Assembly: GCF_026130175.1 (NCBI RefSeq)
Contig: NZ_JAIGNI010000004.1
Span: forward strand, 62,001 to 126,000
Origin: Lyngbya sp. CCAP 1446/10
GTDB taxonomy: Bacteria; Cyanobacteriota; Cyanobacteriia; Cyanobacteriales; Microcoleaceae
Length of the DNA: 64,000 nucleotides
Direction of reading: 5' to 3'
The translations under genes were made by a program, and so were the position numbers. Each line of letters begins with the position of its first letter. Position 1 is the first letter of the stretch. Positions 7,881 to 17,569 of this stretch are shown here, piece by piece. A model generated the notes under the pieces. The model did not search any database. It was not told where the DNA came from and saw only the letters and a program-made list of their open reading frames with translations.

Positions 7881-10673
7881 ATGATTTGGAACTTGTTAAA
7901 TAACCTGTTATTCACCGGGAATTATATTCCTCACGGCCACTGTTACCTTTGGCAGCGAGAGCTAGTCGCGCTCCACATAGTATCAGACTCTATAATTGCC
8001 CTGGCTTACTATTCAATACCGCTATCGCTAATTTATTTTATCACTCAGGGAAAAGACTTGCCCTTTCGCAACATCTTTTGGCTGTTCGCAGCTTTTATTA
8101 TCTCCTGCGGCACTACTCATATAATGGAAGTTTGGACGCTTTGGCATCCTGTTTATTGGGTTTCTGGCAGTCTGAAAATCATTACCGCCGCAATTTCTGC
8201 TTACACCGCTTTTGCATTAATTCCTTTAGTTCCCCAAGCATTAACTCTCATCAGTCCAACTCAATTAGGGATGATCGATCGCATCCTGCAACAAGAAATC
8301 ATCGAACGCCGAAAAACAGAAGCTCGCTATCACACTTTAACTGAAGCTTCGCCGATGGGAATATTTTATACAGACGCTTTAGGAGACTGCTTGTATGTCA
8401 ACGAACGCTGGTGTCAAATTTCGGGAATGACCTGTGATGAAGCTTTGGGCAAAGGGTGGTTGCAAGGCATTCATCCAGACGACCGCCAGCGGGTTTGTGC
8501 CGAATGGTATAGCGCCGCGCAGCAGAAATTGCCATTTACATCTGAGTACCGCTTTCAAGGCATCGATCGCACTAAAATTAGTTGGGTACTCGGTCAAGCT
8601 GTCGGTAAAATTGGAGAAAATGGGGAGGTTAATTATGTTGGTACTATTACTGATATTACAGAACGCAAGCAGGTAGAAGAGGAAAATAGACTGCTCAATG
8701 AAACTCTGGAGAATCGAGTTGCTGAGCGCATTGCTAAAATGGAAATTTCTCACCACAATTTGCCCGAAGAAATAGCCTACCGAGAAAGAATTGCGATAAC
8801 TCTGTTGGAATTGACGCAACTGCAAAATGCAATTCTTAACAGCACTCACTACACAATTATTTCTACAGATCCCGACGGTACAATTAAAACATTTAATCGG
8901 GCAGCACAGCAACTTTTAGGTTATTCCCCCGAAGAAGTGGTGGGGAAAGTCACGCCAGCAATAATTCACGATCCTCTAGAGGTAGATAAAAGAGCTGAAG
9001 TTCTTTCTCAACAATTGGGAGTAAAAATAGAGCCGGGAATGGAAGTTTTTGTTGCCTTGCCGCGCCGGGGAATAGCTGACCAAAATGAATGGACTTACAT
9101 TCGCAAAGATGGTTCGCGATTTCCGGTGCAATTGTCGGTGACAGCCTTATTTGATCCTGAAGGAAATATCACTGGTTTTTTGGCGATCGGTCAGGATATT
9201 AGCGATCGCAAACAAGCCGAAAAAGAGCTGCGCGATCTCACCGCTGCCATGCAAAATGCGGTGGAAGGCATTTCGCGGGTGGACATTGAGGGACGCTACG
9301 TGAATGTTAACCGAGCTTACGCTCATAGATGCGGTTACAAACCAGAAGAAATGATCGGCATGGAATGGCAGCTCACGGTACATCCGGGTGATGTTGAGAT
9401 GCTGCTCTGTGCTTATCAGGAAATGCTAACTTCTGGCAAAGTAGAAGTTGAAGCTAGAGGCGTCCGGAAAAATGGCTCGTTTTTTTACAAGCAAGTAACA
9501 ATGGTAAAAGCTTGGGACGCCCAAGGGATATTTAACGGCAACCACTGTTTTATGAAAGATATCACCGAGCGCAAACTAACTGAAACAGCTTTGCAGGAAA
9601 GTGAATTCAAATACAGGCAAATAGTTGAATTAGCAGAAGAAGGTATTTGGGTAATTGACGGTAATGCCCTCACGACTTACGTGAACCACGCAATGGCGCG
9701 AATGCTCGGCTATAGTGAATTAGAAATGTTTGGTCGGCCGCTTTTGGATTTCATGGACGAACAGGAAAAACAACAAGCTCTTGATCATGTCGAGCGCCAC
9801 AAGCAAGGTATTGGTGAACAACACGAATTTAAATTCAAGAGCAAGGATGGCAAAGATATTTGGACGGATATGTCTACCAGTCCAGTCATGGACTCCCAGG
9901 GGAATCTGCTGTCTTGTTGCGCCTTGGTTTACAACATTACACACCGCAAAGCAGCAGAGCAGCAAATGCTGCAACTTACAGAAGATTTGAAGCGTTCCAA
10001 CGAGGAATTAGAACAATTTGCTTATGTAGCTTCCCACGATTTGCAAGAACCGCTCCGAGCCGTTACCAGTTACGCTCAATTGCTGGCCCAGCGCTATCAA
10101 GGAAATTTGGATGCTAAAGCAGATAAATATATTCATTATATTGTTGACGGCGCTACCAGAATGCAACAATTGATTAATGATTTGTTGGCCTATTCGCGCC
10201 TGGGAACCCGATGTAAAGAATTTGAGCTAGCCGATTGCAACGCTGCTGTCAACCAAAGTTTGTCTAATTTGCAAATTGCGATCGCCGAAACAAAAGCTGT
10301 CATCACCTGCGACGCGATGCCAACCGTGATGGCGGATGAATTTCAACTGGTGCAATTATTCCAAAATTTGATCTCCAACGGCATCAAATTTTGCCGCGAA
10401 GATATCCCGTTAATTCAGATCGCTGCCCAGAGGCAAGAGGGAGAATGGCTGTTGAGCGTCCGCGATAACGGCATTGGCATCGATCCGGAATATGCCGATC
10501 GCATTTTTATTATTTTTCAACGCCTGCACTCTCGCCGCGAATATTCCGGTACTGGCATAGGTTTGGCGATGTGCAAGCGCATTGTGGAACGCCACGGCGG
10601 GCGCATCTGGGTGGAATCTCAAGAAGAAAAAGGAGCGATTTTTTACTTTACTATTCCTATAATTAGTATCTGA
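7881..10673 (+). CDS. Ethylene-receptor-type membrane histidine kinase with four PAS domains
   Basis: A 930-residue sensor kinase. The N-terminus has three membrane helices matching the ethylene-binding domain of plant ETR1 and Synechocystis Etr1. Asp36, the IISCGTTHIMEVW segment with Cys76 and His80 (the copper-ligand pair of ETR1) and the Tyr43/44 region are all present. PAS/PAC units follow at about 147-262, 305-440, 445-565 and 570-690. A HisKA box comes next (YVASHDLQEPLRA, His719), then an HATPase domain with DNGIGID and GTGIGLA. No receiver domain is attached; the Rcp1-type regulator 49 bases downstream is the likely partner. Copper-dependent ethylene binding is inferred from the conserved ligands. 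Etr1 in Synechocystis is linked to light and ethylene responses. Confidence 0.9.
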   Translation: MIWNLLNNLLFTGNYIPHGHCYLWQRELVALHIVSDSIIALAYYSIPLSLIYFITQGKDLPFRNIFWLFAAFIISCGTTHIMEVWTLWHPVYWVSGSLKIITAAISAYTAFALIPLVPQALTLISPTQLGMIDRILQQEIIERRKTEARYHTLTEASPMGIFYTDALGDCLYVNERWCQISGMTCDEALGKGWLQGIHPDDRQRVCAEWYSAAQQKLPFTSEYRFQGIDRTKISWVLGQAVGKIGENGEVNYVGTITDITERKQVEEENRLLNETLENRVAERIAKMEISHHNLPEEIAYRERIAITLLELTQLQNAILNSTHYTIISTDPDGTIKTFNRAAQQLLGYSPEEVVGKVTPAIIHDPLEVDKRAEVLSQQLGVKIEPGMEVFVALPRRGIADQNEWTYIRKDGSRFPVQLSVTALFDPEGNITGFLAIGQDISDRKQAEKELRDLTAAMQNAVEGISRVDIEGRYVNVNRAYAHRCGYKPEEMIGMEWQLTVHPGDVEMLLCAYQEMLTSGKVEVEARGVRKNGSFFYKQVTMVKAWDAQGIFNGNHCFMKDITERKLTETALQESEFKYRQIVELAEEGIWVIDGNALTTYVNHAMARMLGYSELEMFGRPLLDFMDEQEKQQALDHVERHKQGIGEQHEFKFKSKDGKDIWTDMSTSPVMDSQGNLLSCCALVYNITHRKAAEQQMLQLTEDLKRSNEELEQFAYVASHDLQEPLRAVTSYAQLLAQRYQGNLDAKADKYIHYIVDGATRMQQLINDLLAYSRLGTRCKEFELADCNAAVNQSLSNLQIAIAETKAVITCDAMPTVMADEFQLVQLFQNLISNGIKFCREDIPLIQIAAQRQEGEWLLSVRDNGIGIDPEYADRIFIIFQRLHSRREYSGTGIGLAMCKRIVERHGGRIWVESQEEKGAIFYFTIPIISI

Positions 10674-10722
10674 AGGCTTAAATTTCATTTATTTTTTTTA
10701 TAATCACAAGGATAAACCGGTT

Positions 10723-11172
10723 ATGAGCGATCTAAGCACTGTTAGACGAGTTGAGATTCTGCTAATTGAGGATTCGCCAAGCGATGCCGATTTGGCCATA
10801 GAAGTCCTCGGTCAGGGTAAAATATTGAATAACTTGCATTTTGTGGAGGATGGAGTCGAAGCAATCAAGTTTTTACGCAAAAAAGCACCCTATCTGGGCG
10901 TACCCCGTCCCGATTTGATTTTGCTCGATTTGCATCTGCCGAAAAAAAGCGGTATTGAAGTGCTAGAAGAAATTAAAACTGACCCGAAGTTAAAATTAAT
11001 TCCTGTAGTGATTCTCAGCACTTCAGCCGCTCCCGATGATATTTTTAAGTCCTACTCGCTCCACGCCAACTGTTACATAACCAAGCCTGTAGACTTCGTA
11101 CAATTTACTAAAGTAGTCAGGTTACTTGAGGAATTCTGGCTCGCAGTCGTCAAACTTCCAGTAAATTATTAA
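10723..11172 (+). CDS. Rcp1-like single-domain response regulator
   Basis: A 149-residue CheY-like receiver of the Rcp1 type that partners phytochrome-like kinases. It shows ILLIEDSPSDADL, the phosphoacceptor in LILLDLHLPKKSG, the conserved Ser-Thr switch ILSTSAAPDD and Lys in YITKPVD. It has no output domain. It lies directly downstream of the PAS kinase on the same strand and is probably cotranscribed, taking phosphate from that kinase. Confidence 0.9.
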   Translation: MSDLSTVRRVEILLIEDSPSDADLAIEVLGQGKILNNLHFVEDGVEAIKFLRKKAPYLGVPRPDLILLDLHLPKKSGIEVLEEIKTDPKLKLIPVVILSTSAAPDDIFKSYSLHANCYITKPVDFVQFTKVVRLLEEFWLAVVKLPVNY

Positions 11173-11541
11173 TTGATTGATGATTTGTGGCTGGCGTTCA
11201 TTCAGTTGACAGTTGACAGTTGACTGCTTGAGTGCGACCTCTACCTAAAAGGAAGAGGATTGGAGTAATGAATAGTTTTCTTTTAATTTCTCCCCGATCA
11301 GGGTTCCGGCTTTAAACCAATTGTTTTTGGTAATGAAAGTTATCAAAAACGGATGCAATCCCCCAATTTATATCATTTTCGATTTTATCTGTGGAGTAAA
11401 TCTAAAATCTAAAATCTAAAATCTAAAATCGACTGACTGTTACCAAATAATAACTTTCAAGTTAAAAATGGCAAGATCAAGCAAAAAAGTTTAAGCTGAA
11501 ATGGGTAAAGTAAAAATTTTATAGTCAAAAAGGTCAAAGCT
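11173..11541. other. Repeat-filled gap between regulator genes
   Basis: Holds an AGTTGAC seven-base tandem tract (11206-11224), a copy of a dispersed 90-base repeat (11233-11322) and an AATCTAAAATC tandem tract (11396-11430). No gene is credible here. Confidence 0.6.
11233..11322. repeat. Dispersed 90-base repeat, copy 1
   Basis: Matches the reverse complement of 24667-24758 over nearly its whole length. Shared blocks include GCGACCTCTACCT, GGATTGGAGTAATGAATAGT and GGGTTCCGGCTTTAAACCAA. Confidence 0.8.
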
Positions 11542-13044
11542 ATGTGGATTAAAATTCTGTTAGTAGAAGACAATCCGGCTGATGCTGATTTGCTTGCAGA
11601 ACTGTTAGAAGTATCTGTCGCAGTCCAGTGGGAACTCGTGCCTGTTGAGTTCCTCCATGAGGCGATCGCCCAATTGTGCAAACAATCCTTTGATATAGTC
11701 TTGCTAGACCTTTCTTTGCCCGACAGCCACGGTTTGGAAACCCTAACTCGCCTGCAAGAAGTTGCCCCGGATACGCCAATGGTGGTAATGACCGGCTTGG
11801 ATGATGAGGCGATCGCACTTGAATCAGTTCGCTTGGGTGCCCAAGATTACATTGTTAAAGGTCAAATTACTACTCAATTATTAGTGCGGACGATCCGCTA
11901 CGCGATCGAACGATCCCAAACATTTCAAATGCTGCGGGAAAGCGAGCGCCGTTTTCGGGCGATTTTTGACTCTTCGTTTCAGCTAACCAAGCTGCTCACT
12001 CCCGAAGGAGTCGTGCTGGAAGTGAACGAGACAGCCCTGGAGTTTACAGGAATGCGATCGCAAAATATTATCGGCCGCCTGATTTGGGAACAGCCGAATT
12101 GGCAACTGTCACCAAATGGTAAAGAACAATTAAAAGAAGGGATCGCCAAAGCTGGTATGGGCGAGTTTTTTCGTCGCGAAATAGACTTGTTAGGAAAAAG
12201 TGGCCAAATTGTGACAGTTGATTTCTCACTGAAACCTGTTAAAAATGAGACAGGACAAGTTTTGCTGCTGATTGCTGAAGCCCGCGACATTAGCGATCGC
12301 AAACGCGCAGAATCCGAAACTCTCAAAGCCCTCGCACGAGAAAAGGAACTTTCCGAACTGCGAGCTAAATTTGTGACAATGGTTTCCCACGAGTTCCGAA
12401 CACCCTTGACAACCATCCAATTTTCAACTGGATTACTGCAAAATTACAGTTTTCAGTGGCCAGAAGAAAAAAGATCTACTCATTTTGTGCGGATTCAATT
12501 AGCCATCAAACGCATGACAGAGTTATTAGAAGATATCCTCGTAATTGGCAAAATAGAAGCAAATAGCTTACAGTTTCAACCCGTCTCATTAAACCTGGAA
12601 AAATTTTGCCGTCAACTGGTAGAAGAACAGCAGCTCAACGACAGCAACCAACATCCGATCGCCTTTATTCTTAAAAGTGACAACTGCGACGCTCAAATGG
12701 ATGAAAAACTGATGCGGCAAATGTTGGGAAACGTCCTCTCAAATGCCATCAAATATTCCCCCACTGGCAGTCCAGTCTCCTTGCAGCTCAACTGTCAAAA
12801 CGGAGAAGCTATTTTGCAAGTTCAAGACCAGGGTATTGGGATTCCCCAAGCCGATTTAGAGAGGATCTTAGAAACTTTTTACCGAGCTACAAATGTCGGC
12901 ACTATTTCCGGTACCGGTCTCGGTTTAGCAATTGTCAAAAGGGCTGTGGAACTTCACGGCGGTCAACTGGCGATCGACAGTCAAGAAGGAAACGGCACAA
13001 CTTTCACGATTACCTTGCCTTTAATTTGCGCTCCCAGCCAATAA
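11542..13044 (+). CDS. Receiver-PAS-histidine kinase hybrid
   Basis: A 500-residue cytosolic protein. It has a receiver at 1-125 (LLVEDNPADADLL, acceptor Asp56 in LLDLSLPDS), one PAS domain at about 130-250, a HisKA box with His283 (MVSHEFRTPL) and an HATPase domain (QGIGIPQ, GTGLGLAI). An N-terminal receiver on a kinase usually means that an upstream phosphorylation event tunes the kinase. There are no membrane segments. It follows the Rcp1-like gene in the same direction and is followed by another receiver-kinase, so the cluster 7881-14258 looks like one pathway. The start at ATG 11542 gives a receiver of normal length. Confidence 0.92.
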   Translation: MWIKILLVEDNPADADLLAELLEVSVAVQWELVPVEFLHEAIAQLCKQSFDIVLLDLSLPDSHGLETLTRLQEVAPDTPMVVMTGLDDEAIALESVRLGAQDYIVKGQITTQLLVRTIRYAIERSQTFQMLRESERRFRAIFDSSFQLTKLLTPEGVVLEVNETALEFTGMRSQNIIGRLIWEQPNWQLSPNGKEQLKEGIAKAGMGEFFRREIDLLGKSGQIVTVDFSLKPVKNETGQVLLLIAEARDISDRKRAESETLKALAREKELSELRAKFVTMVSHEFRTPLTTIQFSTGLLQNYSFQWPEEKRSTHFVRIQLAIKRMTELLEDILVIGKIEANSLQFQPVSLNLEKFCRQLVEEQQLNDSNQHPIAFILKSDNCDAQMDEKLMRQMLGNVLSNAIKYSPTGSPVSLQLNCQNGEAILQVQDQGIGIPQADLERILETFYRATNVGTISGTGLGLAIVKRAVELHGGQLAIDSQEGNGTTFTITLPLICAPSQ

Positions 13045-13169
13045 CAACTAAATTATCAACTATAAATATCCGCAGTTTAACGCTAATTTAAGTGCATAAA
13101 AAAACAAGTTTATCAAGTGTATAAACGCAAATCTTTTCAAAAAACTACTAACTAAAAGGAGCAATCACC

Positions 13170-14258
13170 GTGGTTAAAATTTTGGTAATTGAAGACGAAG
13201 AATCAATTAGAGAAAATATTTTAGAGTTGCTGGAAGCCGAGAATTTTCAAGGAATTGGAGCGACCAATGGTAAAATTGGCATCAAATTGGCGATCGCACA
13301 AATCCCGGATTTAATTTTGTGCGACATGATGATGCCGGAAATTGACGGTCACGGCGTCCTCGAAGCTTTGCGATCCGAACCACTAACTGCCACAATTCCG
13401 TTTATTTTTCTCACAGCCAAAGTCGATAAAAGTGACATTCGCACGGGCATGGAACTGGGCGCAGACGACTATATCACTAAGCCCTGTACGCCGCAAGAAC
13501 TGCTAAAAGCAATTGCTATTCGACTTGAGAAACACAAAACAATTAGCAGACAGTCTCAAAAAACCCTAGACGAATTGCGCACCAATATTAGTATGTCGCT
13601 CCCCCACGAATTGCGGACTCCTTTGAATGCTATTCTGGGTTTTTCCGAGCTAATTATGTCAGAATATCAGGTTTTCGAGGAATCAGATATCTTAGAAATG
13701 ATCGGTCAAATTAATACTTCAGGTCATCGTTTATATCGGCTGATTCAGAACTTTTTGCTATATGCAGAATTGGAGATGGCAGCTACAAATCCCGAACTGC
13801 TTCTTGAGATGCGAAACAGCGAATTTAGCTGCGTAAAATCTTTGCTGAGTCAAAAAGCGCGGCAGCAAGCAAAACTGGTGAATAGAACAGACGATTTACA
13901 ATTAAATTTGCAGGATTCGTCCGTTGCCATTGATTCTATCAGACTCACAAAAATTGTTGAGGAACTGTTGGACAATGCCTTCAAATTCTCTTTAGAAGGA
14001 ACGCCAGTCTTTTTAAGCACTTTTATAGAGGATCAGACTTTTATTCTATCTGTCAAAGACCAAGGGCGTGGGATGACTGCCGATCAGATTGCACAGCTAC
14101 AAGCTTACAGGCAGTTCGATCGCAAACTTTATCAACAAGCGGGTTTGGGATTGGGCTTAGCCATCGTTCAACGCCTAGCAGAATTGCACGGAGGAAAATT
14201 TAAAATAGAAAGTTTGCCGCAGCAAGAAACAATAGTTTGCGTTTCCCTGCCAGTCTAA
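13170..14258 (+). CDS. Short receiver-histidine kinase hybrid
   Basis: A 362-residue protein with a receiver (VIEDEESIRENIL, acceptor Asp52 in LCDMMMPEIDG) joined directly to a kinase core (His146 in [13 protein letters not shown], HATPase with DQGRGMT and LGLAIVQ). The GTG start at 13170 is supported by AAAGGAGC eight bases upstream and by the typical MVKILVIEDE beginning. The asparagine of the N-box is kept in LLDNAFKFS. It belongs to the same plus-strand signalling run as the two kinases upstream. It has no sensor domain, so it probably acts as an intermediate in a phosphorelay. Confidence 0.9.
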   Translation: MVKILVIEDEESIRENILELLEAENFQGIGATNGKIGIKLAIAQIPDLILCDMMMPEIDGHGVLEALRSEPLTATIPFIFLTAKVDKSDIRTGMELGADDYITKPCTPQELLKAIAIRLEKHKTISRQSQKTLDELRTNISMSLPHELRTPLNAILGFSELIMSEYQVFEESDILEMIGQINTSGHRLYRLIQNFLLYAELEMAATNPELLLEMRNSEFSCVKSLLSQKARQQAKLVNRTDDLQLNLQDSSVAIDSIRLTKIVEELLDNAFKFSLEGTPVFLSTFIEDQTFILSVKDQGRGMTADQIAQLQAYRQFDRKLYQQAGLGLGLAIVQRLAELHGGKFKIESLPQQETIVCVSLPV

Positions 14259-14358
14259 ATAATATAGCGACTGCGCCCGATGTTTAGGACTTTCTGGCAT
14301 TGCACTTTCCCTATGCGATCGATTGCTTCTTCCTTCTCTCGCGACGATAACTAAAGCC

Positions 14359-14440
14359 TTCTTCTTCCTTCTTCCTTCTTCCTTCTTCCTTCTTCCTTCT
14401 TCCTTCTTCCTTCTTCCTTCTTCCTTCTTCCTTCTTCCTT
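14359..14440. repeat. Seven-base tandem repeat (CTTCCTT)n, about 11 units
   Basis: Perfect CTTCCTT heptamers fill the space between the convergent kinase and cyclase genes and touch the stop codon of the cyclase gene. Cyanobacterial short tandemly repeated heptamers (STRR sequences) are a known class. Shorter tracts of the same unit occur at 24612-24660 and 40480-40525. Confidence 0.85.
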
Positions 14441-17049
14441 CATTGTGCCGGAGCGATCGCCCGTTTCACACATCGCTGCATATAAATTTGAGCTACCTTA
14501 TCCCTAGGATTGACTTGCAGGCACGCCGAAAACAATCTTGTAGCTTCGACAAACCTGTCACTATTGTAGAAGACCAAACCTTGCTCAAAGATTGTCTTTG
14601 TCTCTAACTTTTTCTGTCGCAACTCCGGCGGATCTGCTGCAAATACTTCATAAATTGTGACCATGCGCGATTTGCCTTTCACTGTAACGCGATCGATCAA
14701 TCTAAAATCATAAACATCGGTCAACTGTATAAAAGTATTATGAGTAATTAACATCGAAACTCCATACTCTTTTGTCAAATTTTCCACGCGGGAGGCTAAA
14801 TTTACCGCATCGCTAATTACCGTGCTATCCATCCGATTTTGGCCGCCAACCGTGCCTAACATCAAAGAACCTGTATTGATCCCAATGCCAATTTGCAGCG
14901 GTGGGCGATCGGGCTGACTGCGACTACTATTATAATCATTAAGCTGTTCTAGCATCGCAATTCCAGCTTTCACAGCATCATCCGCACTGCCATTAAACAG
15001 CGCCATAATTGCATCGCCGATGTATTTATCAATAAACCCAAAATTTTCAGTAATTGCGGGTTCCATCCGCGACAAATAAGCATTAATAAATTGAAAATTT
15101 TCTTCGGGATTCATCAGTTCAGAAAGAGCCGTAAAATCGCGAATATCTGAAAACAGCACCGACATTTCTTTCTGTACCTGATCGCCTAGTTTTACATCCA
15201 GAATACTTTCATATCCCAGAAAGTGGAGAAATTGGTGCGGCACGAACCGCCCGTAAGCATCTGTTAATTTTTCTTCCGCTGCTAAAGCTTTTTCCAACTC
15301 GTCTGTGAATTGGCGGCGCTCGGTTTCTACCTCTTGACGCTCTGTGATATCTTGAAAAGCTGCGATCGCATAAACTATATTTTTCCGTTCATCGTAAATT
15401 GGAGTCGCCCAAACCTCGATCGGCACAATCCTCTCCGGGCGGTGAATTTCTGCATCATCAGCGTGTACCACTTCTCCCCGCAGCGCCCGCCTAATCGGTT
15501 GCATTTCGCCCGGATAAAGCTCATTACTTCCGGCGTAGTAAGTTTGATAAACTTCCGGCAAATTGGTAGAATTAACATCAGAAACTAAGCCTTTGCCAAG
15601 TATTTTCTCAGCCCAAGAATTCATGTAGCAAGGCTTCCCCATACCATCTACCACAAATATACCCACAGGCACAGCTTCCAGCAATTGAGTCAGCCGACTT
15701 TCGCTTTCTAACAGCGCTTCATTTAACTTTTCTTCAGCTACCAAAGCTTTTTCCAAATCATTCGTAAACCTCAGCCGTTCCACATCAACCAGTCTTCGCA
15801 AAGTAATATCCTCAGCAAAACCCTGATAGTAAAGCAGTTCACCACTAGCATCAAAAACAGTGCGCGCGTCCTCAGAAATCCAGATAATACTACCATCTCG
15901 GCGGTAAACTTCCGACTCAAACTCAGACACAGTACCGTACTGTTCCATCAGCGCAAAAAACTCTTGACGGCGGTGCGGTTGCACGTACAATTGCCGCTGA
16001 ATATCATTAACACTTGCGATCAATTCTTCATGGGAATCATAGCCGTAAATTTGAGCCAGAGCAGGATTAGCGCTGAGCAACTTTCCATCAGGTGCAGTCT
16101 GAAAAATACCTTCAAGAGCATTTTCAAATATCTGGCGATACTTCTCTTCAGCTTGCACCAGCGCGGTTTCAGCTTGCTTGCGTTCCGTAATATCAGTAAA
16201 AGCAATAATCCCGTAGCAAATATCGCCGATAGAATCATAAATAGGAGTCGCCCAACTCTCCACCGGAATAACCTTATTCCCAGTCCGAATTTCTACACCC
16301 TCAGTCCGCACTGTTTCGCCCCGGAGCGCCTGCATAATTGGCAACTCTTCCACAGGACATCTCTGATTAGTTCCGGCTTTATAAAATTGATAAATTGCTG
16401 CTTTCTGCTCCGAATTAATATGTGGCACAGTGCCTTTACCAAATATCTCCCGCGCCTTCTGATTTGCGTAAAAAGATTGACCATTCGCATCCAGCACGCA
16501 CACACCCAATGGCATAGCTTCCAGATATTGCGTCAACCGACTTTCGTTCTCGTGGAGTTTAGCAATCAGCATCGCCTGCTTGCGGCTTAATTTTGCCAAC
16601 TCCTGATTCATCTCCTGAAGTTCTACTTGTTTTTCAGCTAATTGTTTATCTTGAAAATATTTATATATTGCCTCAGTAACAGTTAATTTTAAGTCATCAG
16701 ATTGCCAAGGTTTAGGTATATATCGGTACAATTTAGCATAGTTTATAGCATTAGCTACCGCCTCCAAATCAGCCTGCCCTGTCAGCATGATCTTGAGAGT
16801 GTTCGGCGAGATAGCATGAACGCTCCTCAATAGCTCGTCTCCTTTCATATTCGGCATGATATGATCGGAAATAACCAAAGGAACTTCATACTGTTCTGCT
16901 AAAAGTTCAGACAGCAACTCCAAAGCTTCTTCGCCGCTTTGGGCAGTTTCAATTAAATATTTATCTTCAAAGGCTTTTAGCAGGTCTATTTCCAGACTAT
17001 CGAGTATAGTCTGCTCATCATCGACACAAATAATAACTGGTTTTTTCAT
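14440..17049 (-). CDS. Receiver-PAS-adenylate/guanylate cyclase (class III)
   Basis: An 869-residue signalling enzyme. A receiver is at about 1-130 (ICVDDEQTILDSLEI, acceptor in VISDHIMPNMKG), three PAS units at about 170-290, 295-420 and 445-570, and a class III cyclase domain at about 620-800. The cyclase shows both metal-binding aspartates (LFSDIRDFT and YIGDAIMALF), the transition-state Asn-Arg pair (SDAVNLASRVE) and a conserved lysine before YIGD. The residues fit an adenylate cyclase, with cAMP as the likely product; this is inferred. A C-terminal tail of about 65 residues resembles a TPR pair. It overlaps the upstream lone receiver gene by the four bases ATGA, implying translational coupling. 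Confidence 0.92.
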   Translation of the reverse strand: MKKPVIICVDDEQTILDSLEIDLLKAFEDKYLIETAQSGEEALELLSELLAEQYEVPLVISDHIMPNMKGDELLRSVHAISPNTLKIMLTGQADLEAVANAINYAKLYRYIPKPWQSDDLKLTVTEAIYKYFQDKQLAEKQVELQEMNQELAKLSRKQAMLIAKLHENESRLTQYLEAMPLGVCVLDANGQSFYANQKAREIFGKGTVPHINSEQKAAIYQFYKAGTNQRCPVEELPIMQALRGETVRTEGVEIRTGNKVIPVESWATPIYDSIGDICYGIIAFTDITERKQAETALVQAEEKYRQIFENALEGIFQTAPDGKLLSANPALAQIYGYDSHEELIASVNDIQRQLYVQPHRRQEFFALMEQYGTVSEFESEVYRRDGSIIWISEDARTVFDASGELLYYQGFAEDITLRRLVDVERLRFTNDLEKALVAEEKLNEALLESESRLTQLLEAVPVGIFVVDGMGKPCYMNSWAEKILGKGLVSDVNSTNLPEVYQTYYAGSNELYPGEMQPIRRALRGEVVHADDAEIHRPERIVPIEVWATPIYDERKNIVYAIAAFQDITERQEVETERRQFTDELEKALAAEEKLTDAYGRFVPHQFLHFLGYESILDVKLGDQVQKEMSVLFSDIRDFTALSELMNPEENFQFINAYLSRMEPAITENFGFIDKYIGDAIMALFNGSADDAVKAGIAMLEQLNDYNSSRSQPDRPPLQIGIGINTGSLMLGTVGGQNRMDSTVISDAVNLASRVENLTKEYGVSMLITHNTFIQLTDVYDFRLIDRVTVKGKSRMVTIYEVFAADPPELRQKKLETKTIFEQGLVFYNSDRFVEATRLFSACLQVNPRDKVAQIYMQRCVKRAIAPAQ

Positions 17050-17441
17050 AACTTTGCTAGACCAGACTTAATCGCTTCAATTAATTCTTGATTTTGCCAG
17101 GGTTTTTGTATAAAAGCATGAAGATTTGCGTGAGCTTTTGTGCGTTCGATTGCTTCCTTATCTGCTTGGCCCGTCAGCATCACTGTCACAATTTGCGGAT
17201 ATTTTTGATGAATTTTAATCAGCAACTCATCTCCTTTCATTCCGGGCATCAACCAATCAGAGACAATTACTAGAATGTTAATCTCATCTTCACATAGCTC
17301 TTGAATAATCTCCAGTGCTTCGGCAGCACTTTCAGCAAATTCGCAAAGATATTTACCGTTAAATGCCTGTTGCAGTTCAATTTCCAGACTTTCCAACACC
17401 GCTACTTCATCATCAACACACAAAATTGCTGGTTTAGACAT
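17046..17441 (-). CDS. Single receiver-domain response regulator
   Basis: A 131-residue receiver (MSKPAILCVDDEVAVLESLE, acceptor in IVSDWLMPGMKG, lysine in FIQKPW). I chose ATG 17441 because AAAGGAGG lies at proper spacing upstream; the longer frame to 17504 adds 21 unrelated residues. Its sequence is strikingly close to the N-terminal receiver of the cyclase gene it overlaps by ATGA, so the two are tandem paralogues. It probably shuttles phosphate between the upstream kinases and the cyclase. Confidence 0.9.
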   Translation of the reverse strand: MSKPAILCVDDEVAVLESLEIELQQAFNGKYLCEFAESAAEALEIIQELCEDEINILVIVSDWLMPGMKGDELLIKIHQKYPQIVTVMLTGQADKEAIERTKAHANLHAFIQKPWQNQELIEAIKSGLAKL

Positions 17442-17569
17442 CGCTAGTTTTCCTCCTTTAGTCTGGCAGGGTGAACCCCGATGGGTAAGCACACCGTTTT
17501 CCAAATTCTACATTCTGCGTAGGTAGATTGCAATTTTTTAGCCCCAGACTGAAGTATGGGACGCTTTAC

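Noticed and set aside
8379-8912. A 177-codon minus-strand frame in the ethylene-type kinase
   Set aside because: It is antisense to PAS domains and has no independent support.
14359-14440. Possible CRISPR or coding repeat (CTTCCTT)n
   Set aside because: The unit is seven bases without spacers, so it is a simple tandem repeat. No CRISPR array or cas gene was seen anywhere in the window.
15964-16590. A 208-codon open frame on the plus strand inside the cyclase gene
   Set aside because: It is antisense to PAS domains with clear family motifs, has no ribosome-binding site and shows no domain of its own.
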